Origin: Polaribacter sp. SA4-10
GTDB taxonomy: Bacteria > Bacteroidota > Bacteroidia > Flavobacteriales > Flavobacteriaceae
Direction of reading: 5' to 3'
Assembly (NCBI GenBank): GCA_949519155.1
Contig: CATIQU010000035.1
Coordinates: forward strand, 124,001 to 188,000
Length of the DNA: 64,000 bases
The stretch's first letter is position 1. Each line of letters begins with the position of its first letter. Below, piece by piece: positions 34,338 through 43,547 of this stretch. Position numbers and translations under genes: made by a program. The notes under the pieces are model-generated. The model had not been told where the DNA came from and searched no databases. It saw only the letters and a program-made list of their open reading frames with translations.

Positions 34338-35168
34338 TTATTGATTTCCTAAGATAATTGGCATTCCAGATTTCCCAGAACCAATAACAACTACTTTACT
34401 ATTTGGAGATTTTGCTAACTCTAAAGTAGCTTCAATTCCTTTTTCTTGTAAAATTTTATCGGTCAATGAAGCACTTAAAATTTTATTTGCAATGGCTTTC
34501 CCTTCTGCATCAATTTTTTGTCTTTTTGCTTCTTTTTGAGCTTTCGAAATTCGAAACTCATATTCTAAAGATTCTTGCTCTTGTTTTAACTTTGTTTCAA
34601 TAGCTGTTCTTATGGTTGCTGGTAATTTTACATCTTCTACCAGAACTCTCGTTACCAATAAAAATTGGTCTTTTAAAACTTTTTGAACTTCGTCTAAAAT
34701 TTCTTGTTCAATTACATCTCTTTTACTAGAGTACAATTGTTCTGGAGTATAACGACCTACTACGCTTCTTGCTGCTGCATTGATTGCTGGATCTAGCAAT
34801 TCACGCTCGTAATCTTCTCCTTTGGTCTTAATTAATTTTCCTAAGTTACTAAATTCAGGTTCATACCAGATGGTTCCATTTACTTTTACTTCTAATCCGT
34901 TCACAGAAAGCACATTCATTTCATCGGAAATGGATTGCTGACGTACTTTTCTTACAATCATTTTATTCCATGGCAACATAATATGAAACCCTTCGCCATA
35001 GGTTTTCTCAGTATCAATACCACTTCCTAAACTTTCGAAAATAACCCCCCCTTCTCCGGGACCGATAGTAATGGTTGATTTAGAAAATAAAAAAATTCCG
35101 ATTACGGCAATAATTATTAAGACAACTCCACCTTTTGGGAAGTTAAGATCTACTTGATTCTTTGTCAT
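34338..35168 (-). CDS. Prohibitin-family SPFH/Band 7 membrane protein
   Basis: 276 aa. One N-terminal transmembrane helix (GGVVLIIIAVIGIFLFS, about 13-29) is followed by an SPFH domain (TITIGPGEGGVIFESLGSGI, TYGEGFHIMLPWNKMIV, RYTPEQLYSSKRDVIE), and a helical coiled region (LEYEFRISKAQKEAKRQKIDAEGKA). Such proteins form large membrane rings that protect or organise proteases such as FtsH. Single gene with a near-consensus promoter (TTCG-N19-TAAATTTG). Confidence 0.9.
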   Translation of the reverse strand: MTKNQVDLNFPKGGVVLIIIAVIGIFLFSKSTITIGPGEGGVIFESLGSGIDTEKTYGEGFHIMLPWNKMIVRKVRQQSISDEMNVLSVNGLEVKVNGTIWYEPEFSNLGKLIKTKGEDYERELLDPAINAAARSVVGRYTPEQLYSSKRDVIEQEILDEVQKVLKDQFLLVTRVLVEDVKLPATIRTAIETKLKQEQESLEYEFRISKAQKEAKRQKIDAEGKAIANKILSASLTDKILQEKGIEATLELAKSPNSKVVVIGSGKSGMPIILGNQ

Positions 35169-35190
35169 TATATTTGTTTTTAAGATTACT

Positions 35191-35221
35191 CAAATTTACA
35201 AAATTAATCTTCATTCACGAA
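35191..35221 (-). promoter_or_regulatory. Promoter of the prohibitin-like gene
   Basis: Minus-strand TTCG (35221-35218), 19 nt, TAAATTTG (35198-35191): one mismatch from the -33 TTTG, correct spacing. Confidence 0.5.
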
Positions 35222-35273
35222 AAGAAAACGGTTTATATAGCATGAAACACATTTAAATCTGTTCTTCACTATT

Positions 35274-35642
35274 TTACGAATTCAACTTTTGCTTCCCATG
35301 GCTTTTAGATTTTCCTTGTTCATCCAAAGCAACCATTACAATGGAATCAATATCAATAATTGTTTTGTGTGTTATTGTATTTCTTACCTTACATTTAAGT
35401 GTTACCGAGGTAGTTCCAAACTGTTGCACTTCCATGCCAATTTCTATAATATCGCCCAAACTTACAGGACTAACAAAATCTATTGCTGCCATGTGCTTAA
35501 CGGCTGTTCTTTTTGTTTCTAATTGGAGAATCGCATAAATACCTATTTCTTCATCGATCCATTCTAATATTCTACCTCCGAATAAAGTTCCATTCGGGTT
35601 TAAATCTTGTGGTTTTACCCATCGCCTTGTGTCAAATGTCAT
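35274..35642 (-). CDS. Hotdog-fold acyl-CoA thioesterase (YciA-like)
   Basis: 122 aa, a single hotdog domain. The active-site stretch LNPNGTLFGGRILEWIDEEIGI (about 14-35) has the Asn and Asp/Glu pattern of YciA/BACH-type acyl-CoA hydrolases, followed by VSPVSLGDIIEIG. It would release free fatty acid from acyl-CoA. Short but complete. Two bases after the CPXCG gene on the same strand: an operon. Confidence 0.85.
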   Translation of the reverse strand: MTFDTRRWVKPQDLNPNGTLFGGRILEWIDEEIGIYAILQLETKRTAVKHMAAIDFVSPVSLGDIIEIGMEVQQFGTTSVTLKCKVRNTITHKTIIDIDSIVMVALDEQGKSKSHGKQKLNS

Positions 35643-35644
35643 CT

Positions 35645-35827
35645 TTATTGTTCTAAATTTATTGCATTAAAAGCGGTTAACGTTCCTTGATCAAACTGGG
35701 TGTCCAGTTGTATCGGATTGCAACATGTTTCGCAGTCTTCTACATAATTTTGATGTGATACACTGACATCTAATAGCATCGAAATTTCTTCCCAACAGTA
35801 CGGGCATTGAAAAAAGTGTTCTAACAT
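35645..35827 (-). CDS. Small CPXCG-motif cysteine-rich protein
   Basis: 60 aa. The first zinc knuckle is CPYCWEE (8-14) and the second is DCETCCNP (31-38); the Cys spacing suits one structural zinc. The family is widespread, small and of unknown function. It lies 3 bp after the 675-aa membrane protein gene and 2 bp before the thioesterase gene. Confidence 0.85.
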   Translation of the reverse strand: MLEHFFQCPYCWEEISMLLDVSVSHQNYVEDCETCCNPIQLDTQFDQGTLTAFNAINLEQ

Positions 35828-35830
35828 CGT

Positions 35831-37858
35831 TTAAATTTTTCCATAATATTTTCTTGTAAACCATTCGATTGCTAATAATATAAGAATAAGAAATAGCATC
35901 CATTTCCAATCGATTAAAGCCTGATTTTTTAGTGTTGATTTCTGTAATGTTGTATAGTCGGCATTCCCAACAAAATCTTCAATCAATCCTGAAATTTCAA
36001 TTGGATAATATAGCTTCCCTCCTGTGCTATTTGCCAATCGATTTAATTTAGTAGTATTTGCATTGGTAAATTGTTCTTCTATACGCGCTTCTGAAGTTAA
36101 AAAAACACCGCTGCGCACACTTTTATGTCCTGCTACCGAAACGGTATAGGTATAACTTCCTGGTGATAGCCCTTCTACAACCACCTGAAACGAATTAAGC
36201 GCTAAAGAAAACGGAAACTTCCGTTGCTCTTTAGTAATGGTGTTGGTAACGGAAAGTAGCAACGAAGCCCTAGGATCAAATTGATAATTTTTATCGGTAT
36301 AAAAAGCGGAAATGCGTATCGGTGCATTTGATAAATATAAACCTTCTACGCCCACTTCCAGCTGTTTACGATTGCTATTTGAAACTAAATACTGAATTAA
36401 ATTCCCCGTAAATTCATCGAAATCTTGAAATGAATTACTTTGTATAAAATTAGCAGCACGCCATTTCCAAATTCCTTCTCCCAAAATAACAGCTGATTTT
36501 TGGTCATTCTGCTCGAAAGTTGCCAATAGCGGTTGTTCAGATGCAATTCCAAAAACACGCTGTTGCAGTAAAACGTGATTTTCCTTGGATAGAAATACTT
36601 CACCAAATTGGTCTTTTAGTGGTGGAAAATTATTAAAACCAATATCTTTTTGTAAGAAAGGTTGAAAAGAAGATTGATAATTGGCACTGTAACTTTCTGT
36701 TTGATCAATCGCTTTTTTAGTGAAACCAAGTTGCTGTTTATTGAGAAAACCCCAATCTGTATTCGCTCCTGAAATTACTAAATAGTTGGACTTGACTGCT
36801 CGTACTTTTTTTAATAAATCATTAAACTTATTGTTTGGCTGATACATTATAAGTAATTGATAATCATTTAATTGTATATCTATGTTATTAATATAAAACA
36901 CATCAACCTTACGTTGTTTGTTTCTTTCTATAGATCTCTTTAACGCCCCCAAATCGGGATGTAATACGGAAGAAACAAGTGCTATTTTTGTTTGCTCATC
37001 AATCACCTCAACGGAGAAATCTTTGGTATTATTCTTCGTGTTTTTTTCTACTCCGAAGGCCTCTATAGATGCTTTGTAAAAATTGATTCCTTCAGAGGTC
37101 GATGTTAGTTGAGTCCGAATTATTTTTGACTTTTCTGATGCTGAAAAACGAATCCGTTGTTTGAATATCGCTTTTCCTTTCTTCTCAATCCGAAATTCGG
37201 TACTAATCGGAACAGATCCTTCATAAAAGAGATGTACTTCTACTGGAAATTGATGGTTTAAGTAACTGTATTTATTGACATTTAATTGACGAATGCGAAG
37301 ATCTCTATAATTTACCGTATCTCCCAGTACAATTGTAGCAATGGGCATTTTAGAAGAAACAAATTCATAGTCATTCCCAGTGGTTTGATTGCCATCTGAA
37401 AGCAAGACAATGGCACCTTTTTTATTCTTATAGAGCTTATTTATTGCTGTAATGCCTTTAGAGATCGCTGTTACTGGCGCATCGAAGGTTAAAGAATCTT
37501 TTACTTTCACCTCTTTACCGAATGTGAAATATGCCATCTCAAACTTGGCATTCAATTGAACGTCTGCCTCCAACTCCTGAAGAATTGATGCTACTTTTTC
37601 TTCTTCTTTAAAAAATGATGTTGAGGCTGAATCATCAATTAAAACAGCCATAACAGGTTTCGTATTTTCGATAACTGTTTTTCGAACTGCTGGGTTGATC
37701 AGTAGTAATAGCAACAGAAATACACTGAGTGTTCTTAATGAAGATAAAAATATTTTTCTGGAACCCGTGTCTTTTGATGCATAAAAGTATTGGTAATAGG
37801 CTATTGACAAACTCAATAAGAAAGCAAGCAATATAAAAAGTATAGTGGTTGTTTGCAA
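35831..37858 (-). CDS. Large VWA-like (BatA-type) membrane protein
   Basis: 675 aa from a TTG codon. Two N-terminal transmembrane segments (ILFILLAFLLSLSIAYYQYFY, about 7-27; SLRTLSVFLLLLLLINPAV, 40-58) precede a von Willebrand A-like domain (PVMAVLIDDSASTSFF, the Asp-x-Ser-x-Ser MIDAS-like start; KKGAIVLLSDGNQTTGND). A long extracytoplasmic region follows, then a final transmembrane helix (WKWMLFLILILLAIEWFTR). Membrane VWA proteins of the Bat type are stress-linked, but no ATPase partner is nearby. Function inferred only by fold. Confidence 0.75.
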   Translation of the reverse strand: MQTTTILFILLAFLLSLSIAYYQYFYASKDTGSRKIFLSSLRTLSVFLLLLLLINPAVRKTVIENTKPVMAVLIDDSASTSFFKEEEKVASILQELEADVQLNAKFEMAYFTFGKEVKVKDSLTFDAPVTAISKGITAINKLYKNKKGAIVLLSDGNQTTGNDYEFVSSKMPIATIVLGDTVNYRDLRIRQLNVNKYSYLNHQFPVEVHLFYEGSVPISTEFRIEKKGKAIFKQRIRFSASEKSKIIRTQLTSTSEGINFYKASIEAFGVEKNTKNNTKDFSVEVIDEQTKIALVSSVLHPDLGALKRSIERNKQRKVDVFYINNIDIQLNDYQLLIMYQPNNKFNDLLKKVRAVKSNYLVISGANTDWGFLNKQQLGFTKKAIDQTESYSANYQSSFQPFLQKDIGFNNFPPLKDQFGEVFLSKENHVLLQQRVFGIASEQPLLATFEQNDQKSAVILGEGIWKWRAANFIQSNSFQDFDEFTGNLIQYLVSNSNRKQLEVGVEGLYLSNAPIRISAFYTDKNYQFDPRASLLLSVTNTITKEQRKFPFSLALNSFQVVVEGLSPGSYTYTVSVAGHKSVRSGVFLTSEARIEEQFTNANTTKLNRLANSTGGKLYYPIEISGLIEDFVGNADYTTLQKSTLKNQALIDWKWMLFLILILLAIEWFTRKYYGKI

Positions 37859-37902
37859 TGTTTTTAATTTTTACGGAAAGATATAAAGAACTATCTATAA
37901 AA

Positions 37903-37940
37903 AGAAAACCTACAACGTTAAATTGTTGCAGGTTTTTATA
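37903..37940 (-). terminator. Terminator of fabG
   Basis: Minus-strand AAACCTGCAAC / GTTGTAGGTTTTC hairpin with T-tract, 20 nt after the fabG stop. Confidence 0.7.
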
Positions 37941-37958
37941 AGTTTAATACGAAAGTTA

Positions 37959-38705
37959 CTAGGTCATCATTCCTCCATCTACAGATAACGTTTGTCCTGT
38001 TATGTAAGCACTCATGTCTGATGCTAAAAATACACATGCATTTGCGATGTCTTGTGGCTTTCCTCCTCTTTTTAGTGGAATGGAGTCTCTCCAACCTTGC
38101 ACAACTGCCTCGTCTAGCTTGTCTGTCATTTCAGTTTCTATAAAACCAGGGGCAATCACATTGCTTCTCACATTTCTTGAACCTAACTCTAATGCTACCG
38201 ACTTTGATAAACCAATAATACCCGCTTTTGACGCTGCGTAGTTGGCTTGTCCTGCATTTCCTTTTAAACCAACTACAGAACTCATATTAATAATAGAACC
38301 TGCTCGTTGTTTCATCATTGGACGAATGACTGCTTTTGTAAGGTTAAAAACAGATTTTAAGTTGACTTCAATTACTTTGTCAAAATCATCTTCTGAAATA
38401 CGCATTAACAAATTGTCTTTGGTAATTCCTGCATTGTTTACTAAAATATCAATCGCACCAAATTCTTTTAAAACTTCTTTGGCCAACTCTTGTGCTGCAT
38501 CAAAATCTGCTGCATTCGATTGATACCCTTTTGCAGCTACACCAAACGCTTTCAATTCTGTTACTAAAGCTTCTGCAGCTTCTATAGACGAACTATATGT
38601 AAAAGCAATATTTGCACCTTGTTTTGCAAATTCAATTGCAATACCACGTCCAATACCTCTTGTGGCTCCAGTGATTATTGCTGACTTGTTTTCTAATAAT
38701 TTCAT
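37959..38705 (-). CDS. fabG: 3-oxoacyl-[acyl-carrier-protein] reductase
   Basis: 248 aa classical SDR of fatty acid synthesis. The NADPH motif is TGATRGIGRGIA (13-24), NNAGIT is present near 90, the catalytic triad shows in NMSSVVGLKGNAGQANYAASK (Ser, Tyr, Lys), and the C-terminus is GQTLSVDGGMMT. Length and motifs are those of FabG. It lies 38 bp after a terminator downstream of sucD, so it is its own transcription unit. Confidence 0.95.
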   Translation of the reverse strand: MKLLENKSAIITGATRGIGRGIAIEFAKQGANIAFTYSSSIEAAEALVTELKAFGVAAKGYQSNAADFDAAQELAKEVLKEFGAIDILVNNAGITKDNLLMRISEDDFDKVIEVNLKSVFNLTKAVIRPMMKQRAGSIINMSSVVGLKGNAGQANYAASKAGIIGLSKSVALELGSRNVRSNVIAPGFIETEMTDKLDEAVVQGWRDSIPLKRGGKPQDIANACVFLASDMSAYITGQTLSVDGGMMT

Positions 38706-38738
38706 ATCAATAAAATTTAAGTAGTTGATAGTTAAATG

Positions 38739-38764
38739 AAAATTCCCGCTAACTAAGCGAGAAT
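38739..38764 (-). terminator. Terminator of sucD
   Basis: Minus-strand TTCTCGCT / AGCGGGAA hairpin followed by TTTT, between sucD and fabG. Confidence 0.6.
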
Positions 38765-38817
38765 CTACTATTTATTTTAGAGTAGTTCTTGACGCTACTC
38801 TAACTTACATTGAATTT

Positions 38818-39690
38818 TTATTTTAAAACTTTTGCAACCATTTCTCCAATTTTTGCAGGAGAGCTAACTACATGTACTCCGTTTTCTGCCAAAATTTTCA
38901 TTTTCGCTTGTGCGGTATCATCTGCACCTCCTACGATTGCACCAGCATGTCCCATTGTTCTACCAGCAGGGGCAGTTTGCCCAGCGATAAAACCAACAAC
39001 AGGCTTTCTGTTTCCATCTGCTTTGATCCATTGTGCTGCTTCTGCTTCTAGGTTTCCACCAATTTCACCGATCATTACAATGGCTTCAGTTTCGTCATCA
39101 TTCATCAACATTTCAACAGCTTCTTTGGTGGTAGTTCCAATAATTGGGTCTCCTCCAATACCAATTGCAGTCGTAATTCCAAAACCTTGTTTTACAACTT
39201 GGTCGGCAGCTTCATACGTTAATGTTCCCGATTTAGAAACAATACCTACTTTTCCTTTTTTGAAGATAAAACCTGGCATAATACCTACTTTTGCTTCTCC
39301 TGGAGTAATAACTCCCGGACAGTTAGGACCAATTAAAGTACAGTCTTTTGCATCAATGTATGCTTTTACTTTTACCATATCAGCAGTAGGAATTCCTTCT
39401 GTAATACAAATAATTACTTTGATTCCTGCATCAGCAGATTCCATAATAGCATCTGCAGCAAATGCTGGCGGTACAAATATAATTGACGTATCTGCTCCTA
39501 CGTTTTCTACAGCTTCTACAACCGTATTAAAAACGGGTTTATCTAAATGTTTTTGACCTCCTTTACCTGGAGTTACACCACCAACAACGTTGGTTCCGTA
39601 GTCAATCATTTGACCGGCATGAAAAGTTCCTTCACTACCTGTAAAACCTTGAACAATAATTTTTGAATTCTTATTTACTAAAACACTCAT
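38818..39690 (-). CDS. sucD: Succinate-CoA ligase, alpha subunit
   Basis: 290 aa. The CoA-binding Rossmann part starts [39 protein letters not shown] and [10 protein letters not shown] are signatures; the phosphohistidine is in [16 protein letters not shown] near residue 246. It makes succinyl-CoA to succinate with GTP/ATP in the TCA cycle. The beta subunit sucC is not adjacent, so it must be elsewhere. Own -7 box upstream. Confidence 0.96.
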   Translation of the reverse strand: MSVLVNKNSKIIVQGFTGSEGTFHAGQMIDYGTNVVGGVTPGKGGQKHLDKPVFNTVVEAVENVGADTSIIFVPPAFAADAIMESADAGIKVIICITEGIPTADMVKVKAYIDAKDCTLIGPNCPGVITPGEAKVGIMPGFIFKKGKVGIVSKSGTLTYEAADQVVKQGFGITTAIGIGGDPIIGTTTKEAVEMLMNDDETEAIVMIGEIGGNLEAEAAQWIKADGNRKPVVGFIAGQTAPAGRTMGHAGAIVGGADDTAQAKMKILAENGVHVVSSPAKIGEMVAKVLK

Positions 39691-39717
39691 TGGTTTGTTT
39701 TTTAATTTTTACTGCTG

Positions 39718-39725
39718 CAAAAATA
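39718..39725 (-). promoter_or_regulatory. -7 promoter box for sucD
   Basis: Minus-strand TATTTTTG fits TAnnTTTG, 28 nt before the ATG. No -33 TTG. Confidence 0.4.
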
Positions 39726-39753
39726 GTTTATTGTACGTTTTAAAAAAAGAATT

Positions 39754-40680
39754 TTAAGAATTCTTTCGACCTTTTAAAAAACGTTTCATTTCTGCCATTT
39801 CTTTTAGTTTTTCTCTTGATTCGGCTACGGGAGTTCCAAAGTAAGATTTTCCTCCTTCTACAGATTTTGTAACACCTGTTTGCCCTTGTATTACTGCTCC
39901 TTTACCAATTGTAATTCCGCTATTTGTTCCTACTTGACCCCAGATTGTTACTTCATCTTCGATGATTACACAACCTGCAATTCCTGTTTGTGACGCTATC
40001 AGACACTTTTTACCAATAACAGTGTCATGGCCAATATGAACTTGGTTGTCTATTTTTGTTCCACGACCAATAGTCGTCGCTCCAGTAACTCCTTTATCAA
40101 CGGTACAAGAGGCTCCTAAATCTACGTGATCTTCTAAAACAACACTTCCTCCAGAAAGTAACTTGTCAAATCCTTCAGGTCTATTTTTGTAATAAAAAGC
40201 ATCTGCTCCTAAAACAGTATTTGCATGTATCGTTACATGATTTCCAATGATCGTATTGTCATATATAGAAACATTTGGATGAATGACACAATGGCTTCCA
40301 ATGGAAACATTATTTCCAATAAAAACATTGGGCTGAATAACGGTTTCGATTCCAATACTTGCACTTTCTGCAATACTTACTTTTGATGCAATGAATGGAT
40401 TGAAATGTTTGGTAAGCTTATTGAAATCTCTAAAAGGATCTTCGGAAATTAGTAGCGCCTTTCCTGGTGGACACGCTACTTTTTTATTTATTAAAATAGT
40501 TGTTGCAGCAGAATTTAGTGCTTTGTCATAATATTTTGGGTGATCTACAAAAACAAGATCTCCTTTTTTAACAACATGAATTTCGTTGACACCTATTATT
40601 GAAAAGTTTTCATCTCCAATAAAATCAATATTTAAAAGCGTGGCAATTTGTTTTAATGTTTGTGGATCCTTAAATTTCAT
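39754..40680 (-). CDS. LpxD paralogue (UDP-3-O-acylglucosamine N-acyltransferase-like)
   Basis: 308 aa. A short N-terminal domain with KKGDLVFVDHPKYYDKALNS leads to a left-handed beta-helix of hexapeptide repeats (about 100-270: SIGIETVIQPNVFIGNNVSIG..., TIGNHVTIHANTVLG). The lipid A acyltransferase signature is weaker than in the full LpxD at 43540, and the C-terminal cap differs (MAEMKRFLKGRKNS). Such second copies accompany lpxD in many Bacteroidota; the precise acyl target is not known. It is in the same operon run as efp and lpxA. Confidence 0.8.
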   Translation of the reverse strand: MKFKDPQTLKQIATLLNIDFIGDENFSIIGVNEIHVVKKGDLVFVDHPKYYDKALNSAATTILINKKVACPPGKALLISEDPFRDFNKLTKHFNPFIASKVSIAESASIGIETVIQPNVFIGNNVSIGSHCVIHPNVSIYDNTIIGNHVTIHANTVLGADAFYYKNRPEGFDKLLSGGSVVLEDHVDLGASCTVDKGVTGATTIGRGTKIDNQVHIGHDTVIGKKCLIASQTGIAGCVIIEDEVTIWGQVGTNSGITIGKGAVIQGQTGVTKSVEGGKSYFGTPVAESREKLKEMAEMKRFLKGRKNS

Positions 40681-40733
40681 TTTTTGTTAACAGTATTCAG
40701 TAAGCATTAGAACTGGATTCTAGAAACTTAAAA

Positions 40734-41300
40734 TTATTCTTTTATTCTTTCTTGATAGGTTCCTTTTGTTGTTTCAACTTTAATTTTATCGCCTTCATTA
40801 ATAAATAACGGTACATTTACTATTGCACCACTTTCTACTGTTGCAGGTTTTGTTGCATTGGTTGCTGTATTTCCTTTTACACCTGGTTCTGTGTGTGTTA
40901 CTTCTAGAACAACACTTGCTGGTAGATCTACAGATAATGGCATATCGTCTTCAGCATTAATAATAATGGTTACAATTTGGCCTTCTTTCATTAAATCTGG
41001 AGAATCTAATACCGATTTTTCCAATTGAATTTGAGAATAATCTTTTTCATCCATAAAATGGTAGGTATCCCCTTCATTATATAAATATTGAAATTTATGA
41101 GTTTCTACTCGAATGTCTTCAATTTTTCTTCCTGCAGGAAATGTATTGTCGACAACTTTTCCATTGGTCACACTTTTTAACTTGGTTCTTACAAATGCAG
41201 GTCCTTTTCCAGGCTTTACGTGTAAAAATTCGATTACTTTATAAATATCATTATTGTATTTAATACACAATCCGTTTCTAATGTCTGATGTTGTTGCCAT
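40734..41300 (-). CDS. efp: Elongation factor P
   Basis: 188 aa, three beta-barrel domains. The KOW-like N-terminal domain has LHVKPGKGPAFVRTKLK, in which the Lys after KPG is the modified position; IQLEKSVLDSPDLMKEGQIV and the C-terminal TNATKPATVESGAIVNVPLFINEGDKIKVET are family marks. EF-P relieves stalling at proline runs. Sits among lipid A genes in an apparent operon, a common flavobacterial arrangement. Confidence 0.95.
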   Translation of the reverse strand: MATTSDIRNGLCIKYNNDIYKVIEFLHVKPGKGPAFVRTKLKSVTNGKVVDNTFPAGRKIEDIRVETHKFQYLYNEGDTYHFMDEKDYSQIQLEKSVLDSPDLMKEGQIVTIIINAEDDMPLSVDLPASVVLEVTHTEPGVKGNTATNATKPATVESGAIVNVPLFINEGDKIKVETTKGTYQERIKE

Positions 41301-41369
41301 GTTGTTGTTTATTTTTTAAACCACGAGGGTTTATTGATTTAATTATAAGCTAGAGAATCTTTTTATTTT

Positions 41370-42152
41370 TTAACTTCCTGAATATCCTTTCATAATTCCT
41401 CGTTGAGAATTACGGATGAATAAGATGATTTCATCTCTTTCTGTAGTTGCTTCCATTTCTGCTTCAATTTTCTCTAAAGCCTGGGTATTATTGTAATTAC
41501 TTTGATATAAAATTCTGTAAATATTCTGAATTTCTCTAATTTTTTCGGTACTAAAACCTCTTCTTCTTAATCCAATTGAATTAATTCCTACATATGACAG
41601 TGGTTCTTTTCCTGCTTTCGTAAATGGAGGTACATCTTTTCTAACTAAAGAACCTCCAGAAACCATTGCATGATCTCCAATGTGTATAAATTGATGTACT
41701 GCTGCCAATCCACCAATAATTGCATGTTTGCCAATAATAACATGACCCCCTAAAGCCACTCCGTTTACAACAATCGAATTATCACCTAACACACAATCAT
41801 GTGCAATATGGGCGGTTGCCATAATCAAACAGTTTTTACCAATTTCTGTTTTACCAGACGCATTGGTTCCTCTGTTAATCGTTACACATTCTCTAATGGT
41901 TGTATTGTCGCCAATAACCGTTAAAGAGTCTTCTCCTTCAAATTTTAAATCTTGTGGAATAGCGGAAATAACAGCTCCTGGAAAAATTCTACAATCTTTT
42001 CCAATTCTTGCACCTTCCATAATAGTAACATTAGAGCCGATCCAAGTTCCAGAACCAATGATTACATTGTTATGAATTGTGGTAAAAGGTTCAATAACTA
42101 CATTTCTGGCTATTTTTGCTTGCGGATGTACGTAGGCTAGTGGTTGATTCAT
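41370..42152 (-). CDS. lpxA: Acyl-ACP--UDP-N-acetylglucosamine O-acyltransferase
   Basis: 260 aa. The beta-helix starts VHPQAKIARNVVIEPFTTIH, and the active-site His lies in MATAHIAHDCVLGDN. The NRGTNASGKTEIG stretch and C-terminal RGFSTEKIREIQNIYRILY cap identify LpxA, first step of lipid A synthesis. The 3-bp gap to lpxC-fabZ shows one operon. Confidence 0.95.
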   Translation of the reverse strand: MNQPLAYVHPQAKIARNVVIEPFTTIHNNVIIGSGTWIGSNVTIMEGARIGKDCRIFPGAVISAIPQDLKFEGEDSLTVIGDNTTIRECVTINRGTNASGKTEIGKNCLIMATAHIAHDCVLGDNSIVVNGVALGGHVIIGKHAIIGGLAAVHQFIHIGDHAMVSGGSLVRKDVPPFTKAGKEPLSYVGINSIGLRRRGFSTEKIREIQNIYRILYQSNYNNTQALEKIEAEMEATTERDEIILFIRNSQRGIMKGYSGS

Positions 42153-42155
42153 GTA

Positions 42156-43547
42156 TTATTTAATTTTAGAAATTTGCGCCATTAATTCTGCTTCAGCAAC
42201 AACCTTCCCGTTTGCATATGCATAGGCTTGCATGTGACAGATCCCTCTTCTAATAGGCGTTATTAAGTCGCATTTAAAAATTAGTGTATCTCCTGGCAAT
42301 ACTTTCTGTTTAAACTTAACATTGTTCATTTTCATGAAAAAAGTTAAATAATTTTCTGGATCTGATACGGTACTCAACACTAAAATACCTCCACATTGCG
42401 CCATTGCTTCTACTTGTAATACACCAGGCATTACTGGTGATCCTGGAAAATGCCCAACAAAAAAATCCTCATTCATTGTTACATTTTTCATTCCAACAAC
42501 ATGGGTTGGTGAAAGTTCTAAAACACGATCCACCAATAAAAAGGGAGGCCTGTGTGGTAAAACTTCCATTATTTGATGAATGTCTAACAATGGTGGTAGA
42601 CTTAAATCGTATTGTGGCACCTTATTTCTTTTCTCTAGTTTTATAATCTGAGCTAATTTTTTTGCAAACTGAGTGTTCACTTGATGCCCCGGTTTGTTTG
42701 CGATGATTTTCCCTCTAATTCTTGTACCAACTAGAGCCAAATCACCAATTACATCCAAAAGCTTATGTCTTGCCGCTTCATTTGCCCAATGCAATTCTAG
42801 GTTGTCTAGAATCCCGTTAGATTGGACTGAGATTTCTTCTTTATTAAATGCTTTTTTTAATTTCAGCATTGTGCTTTCTGACAATTCTTTATCAACATAT
42901 ACAATGGCATTGTTTAAATCGCCTCCTTTAATAAGGTCGTTTTCTAAAAGCATTTCTATTTCATGCAAAAAACTAAATGTTCTTGCTGCAGCAATTTCTT
43001 CTTTAAAATCTGAAAGTTTCTCTAATGTCGCATTTTGAGTTCCTAATATTTTAGTACCAAAATCTACCATCGTAGTTACTTGATACTCGTCTGATGGCAT
43101 TAGCATAATCTCACTCCCAGTTACTTCATCTTTATAGGAGATAATTTCTTTTACAATATATTCTTCAATATCCTCTTCGAGTTCTATAATACCTGCTTCT
43201 TCTAGTGCTGCTACAAAAAACTTAGACGAACCATCCATAATTGGTGGCTCTGAAGCGTCTATTTCAATCAAAAGATTTTCGATGTCTAAACCAACTGCTG
43301 CTGCTAAGACATGTTCTGATGTTTGTATTTGAACACCATTCTTATCTAAATTTGTTCCTCGTTGGGTATTGACAACATATTCTGCTTTTGCTTCCACCGT
43401 GGGAGTGCCCTCTAGATCCATACGAACAAATGCAAACCCATGATTTGCAGGTGCTGGTTTAAATGTCATGTTCACATTAACTCCTGTGTGTAAGCCTACT
43501 CCTGAAAGAGAAATTTCTTTTTGAATTGTTTTTTGTTTTTTACCCAT
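42156..43547 (-). CDS. lpxC-fabZ: Bifunctional LpxC deacetylase / FabZ dehydratase
   Basis: 463 aa fusion. LpxC (1 to about 305) starts KKQKTIQKEISLSGVGLHTG; zinc ligands are in QTSEHVLAAAVG (His) and HWANEAARHKLLDVIGDLAL (His, Asp). FabZ (about 315-463) has the PHRPPFLLVDRV and VGHFPGSPVMPGVLQVEAMAQ signatures with the catalytic His and Glu. The fused form couples the committed step of lipid A to 3-hydroxyacyl-ACP dehydration and is typical of Bacteroidota. Overlaps lpxD by 8 nt. Confidence 0.96.
   Translation of the reverse strand: MGKKQKTIQKEISLSGVGLHTGVNVNMTFKPAPANHGFAFVRMDLEGTPTVEAKAEYVVNTQRGTNLDKNGVQIQTSEHVLAAAVGLDIENLLIEIDASEPPIMDGSSKFFVAALEEAGIIELEEDIEEYIVKEIISYKDEVTGSEIMLMPSDEYQVTTMVDFGTKILGTQNATLEKLSDFKEEIAAARTFSFLHEIEMLLENDLIKGGDLNNAIVYVDKELSESTMLKLKKAFNKEEISVQSNGILDNLELHWANEAARHKLLDVIGDLALVGTRIRGKIIANKPGHQVNTQFAKKLAQIIKLEKRNKVPQYDLSLPPLLDIHQIMEVLPHRPPFLLVDRVLELSPTHVVGMKNVTMNEDFFVGHFPGSPVMPGVLQVEAMAQCGGILVLSTVSDPENYLTFFMKMNNVKFKQKVLPGDTLIFKCDLITPIRRGICHMQAYAYANGKVVAEAELMAQISKIK

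Noticed and set aside
38810-39556. 248-aa open frame on the plus strand opposite sucD
   Set aside because: Antisense shadow of sucD; no signature, the frame is open because of codon composition of the real gene.
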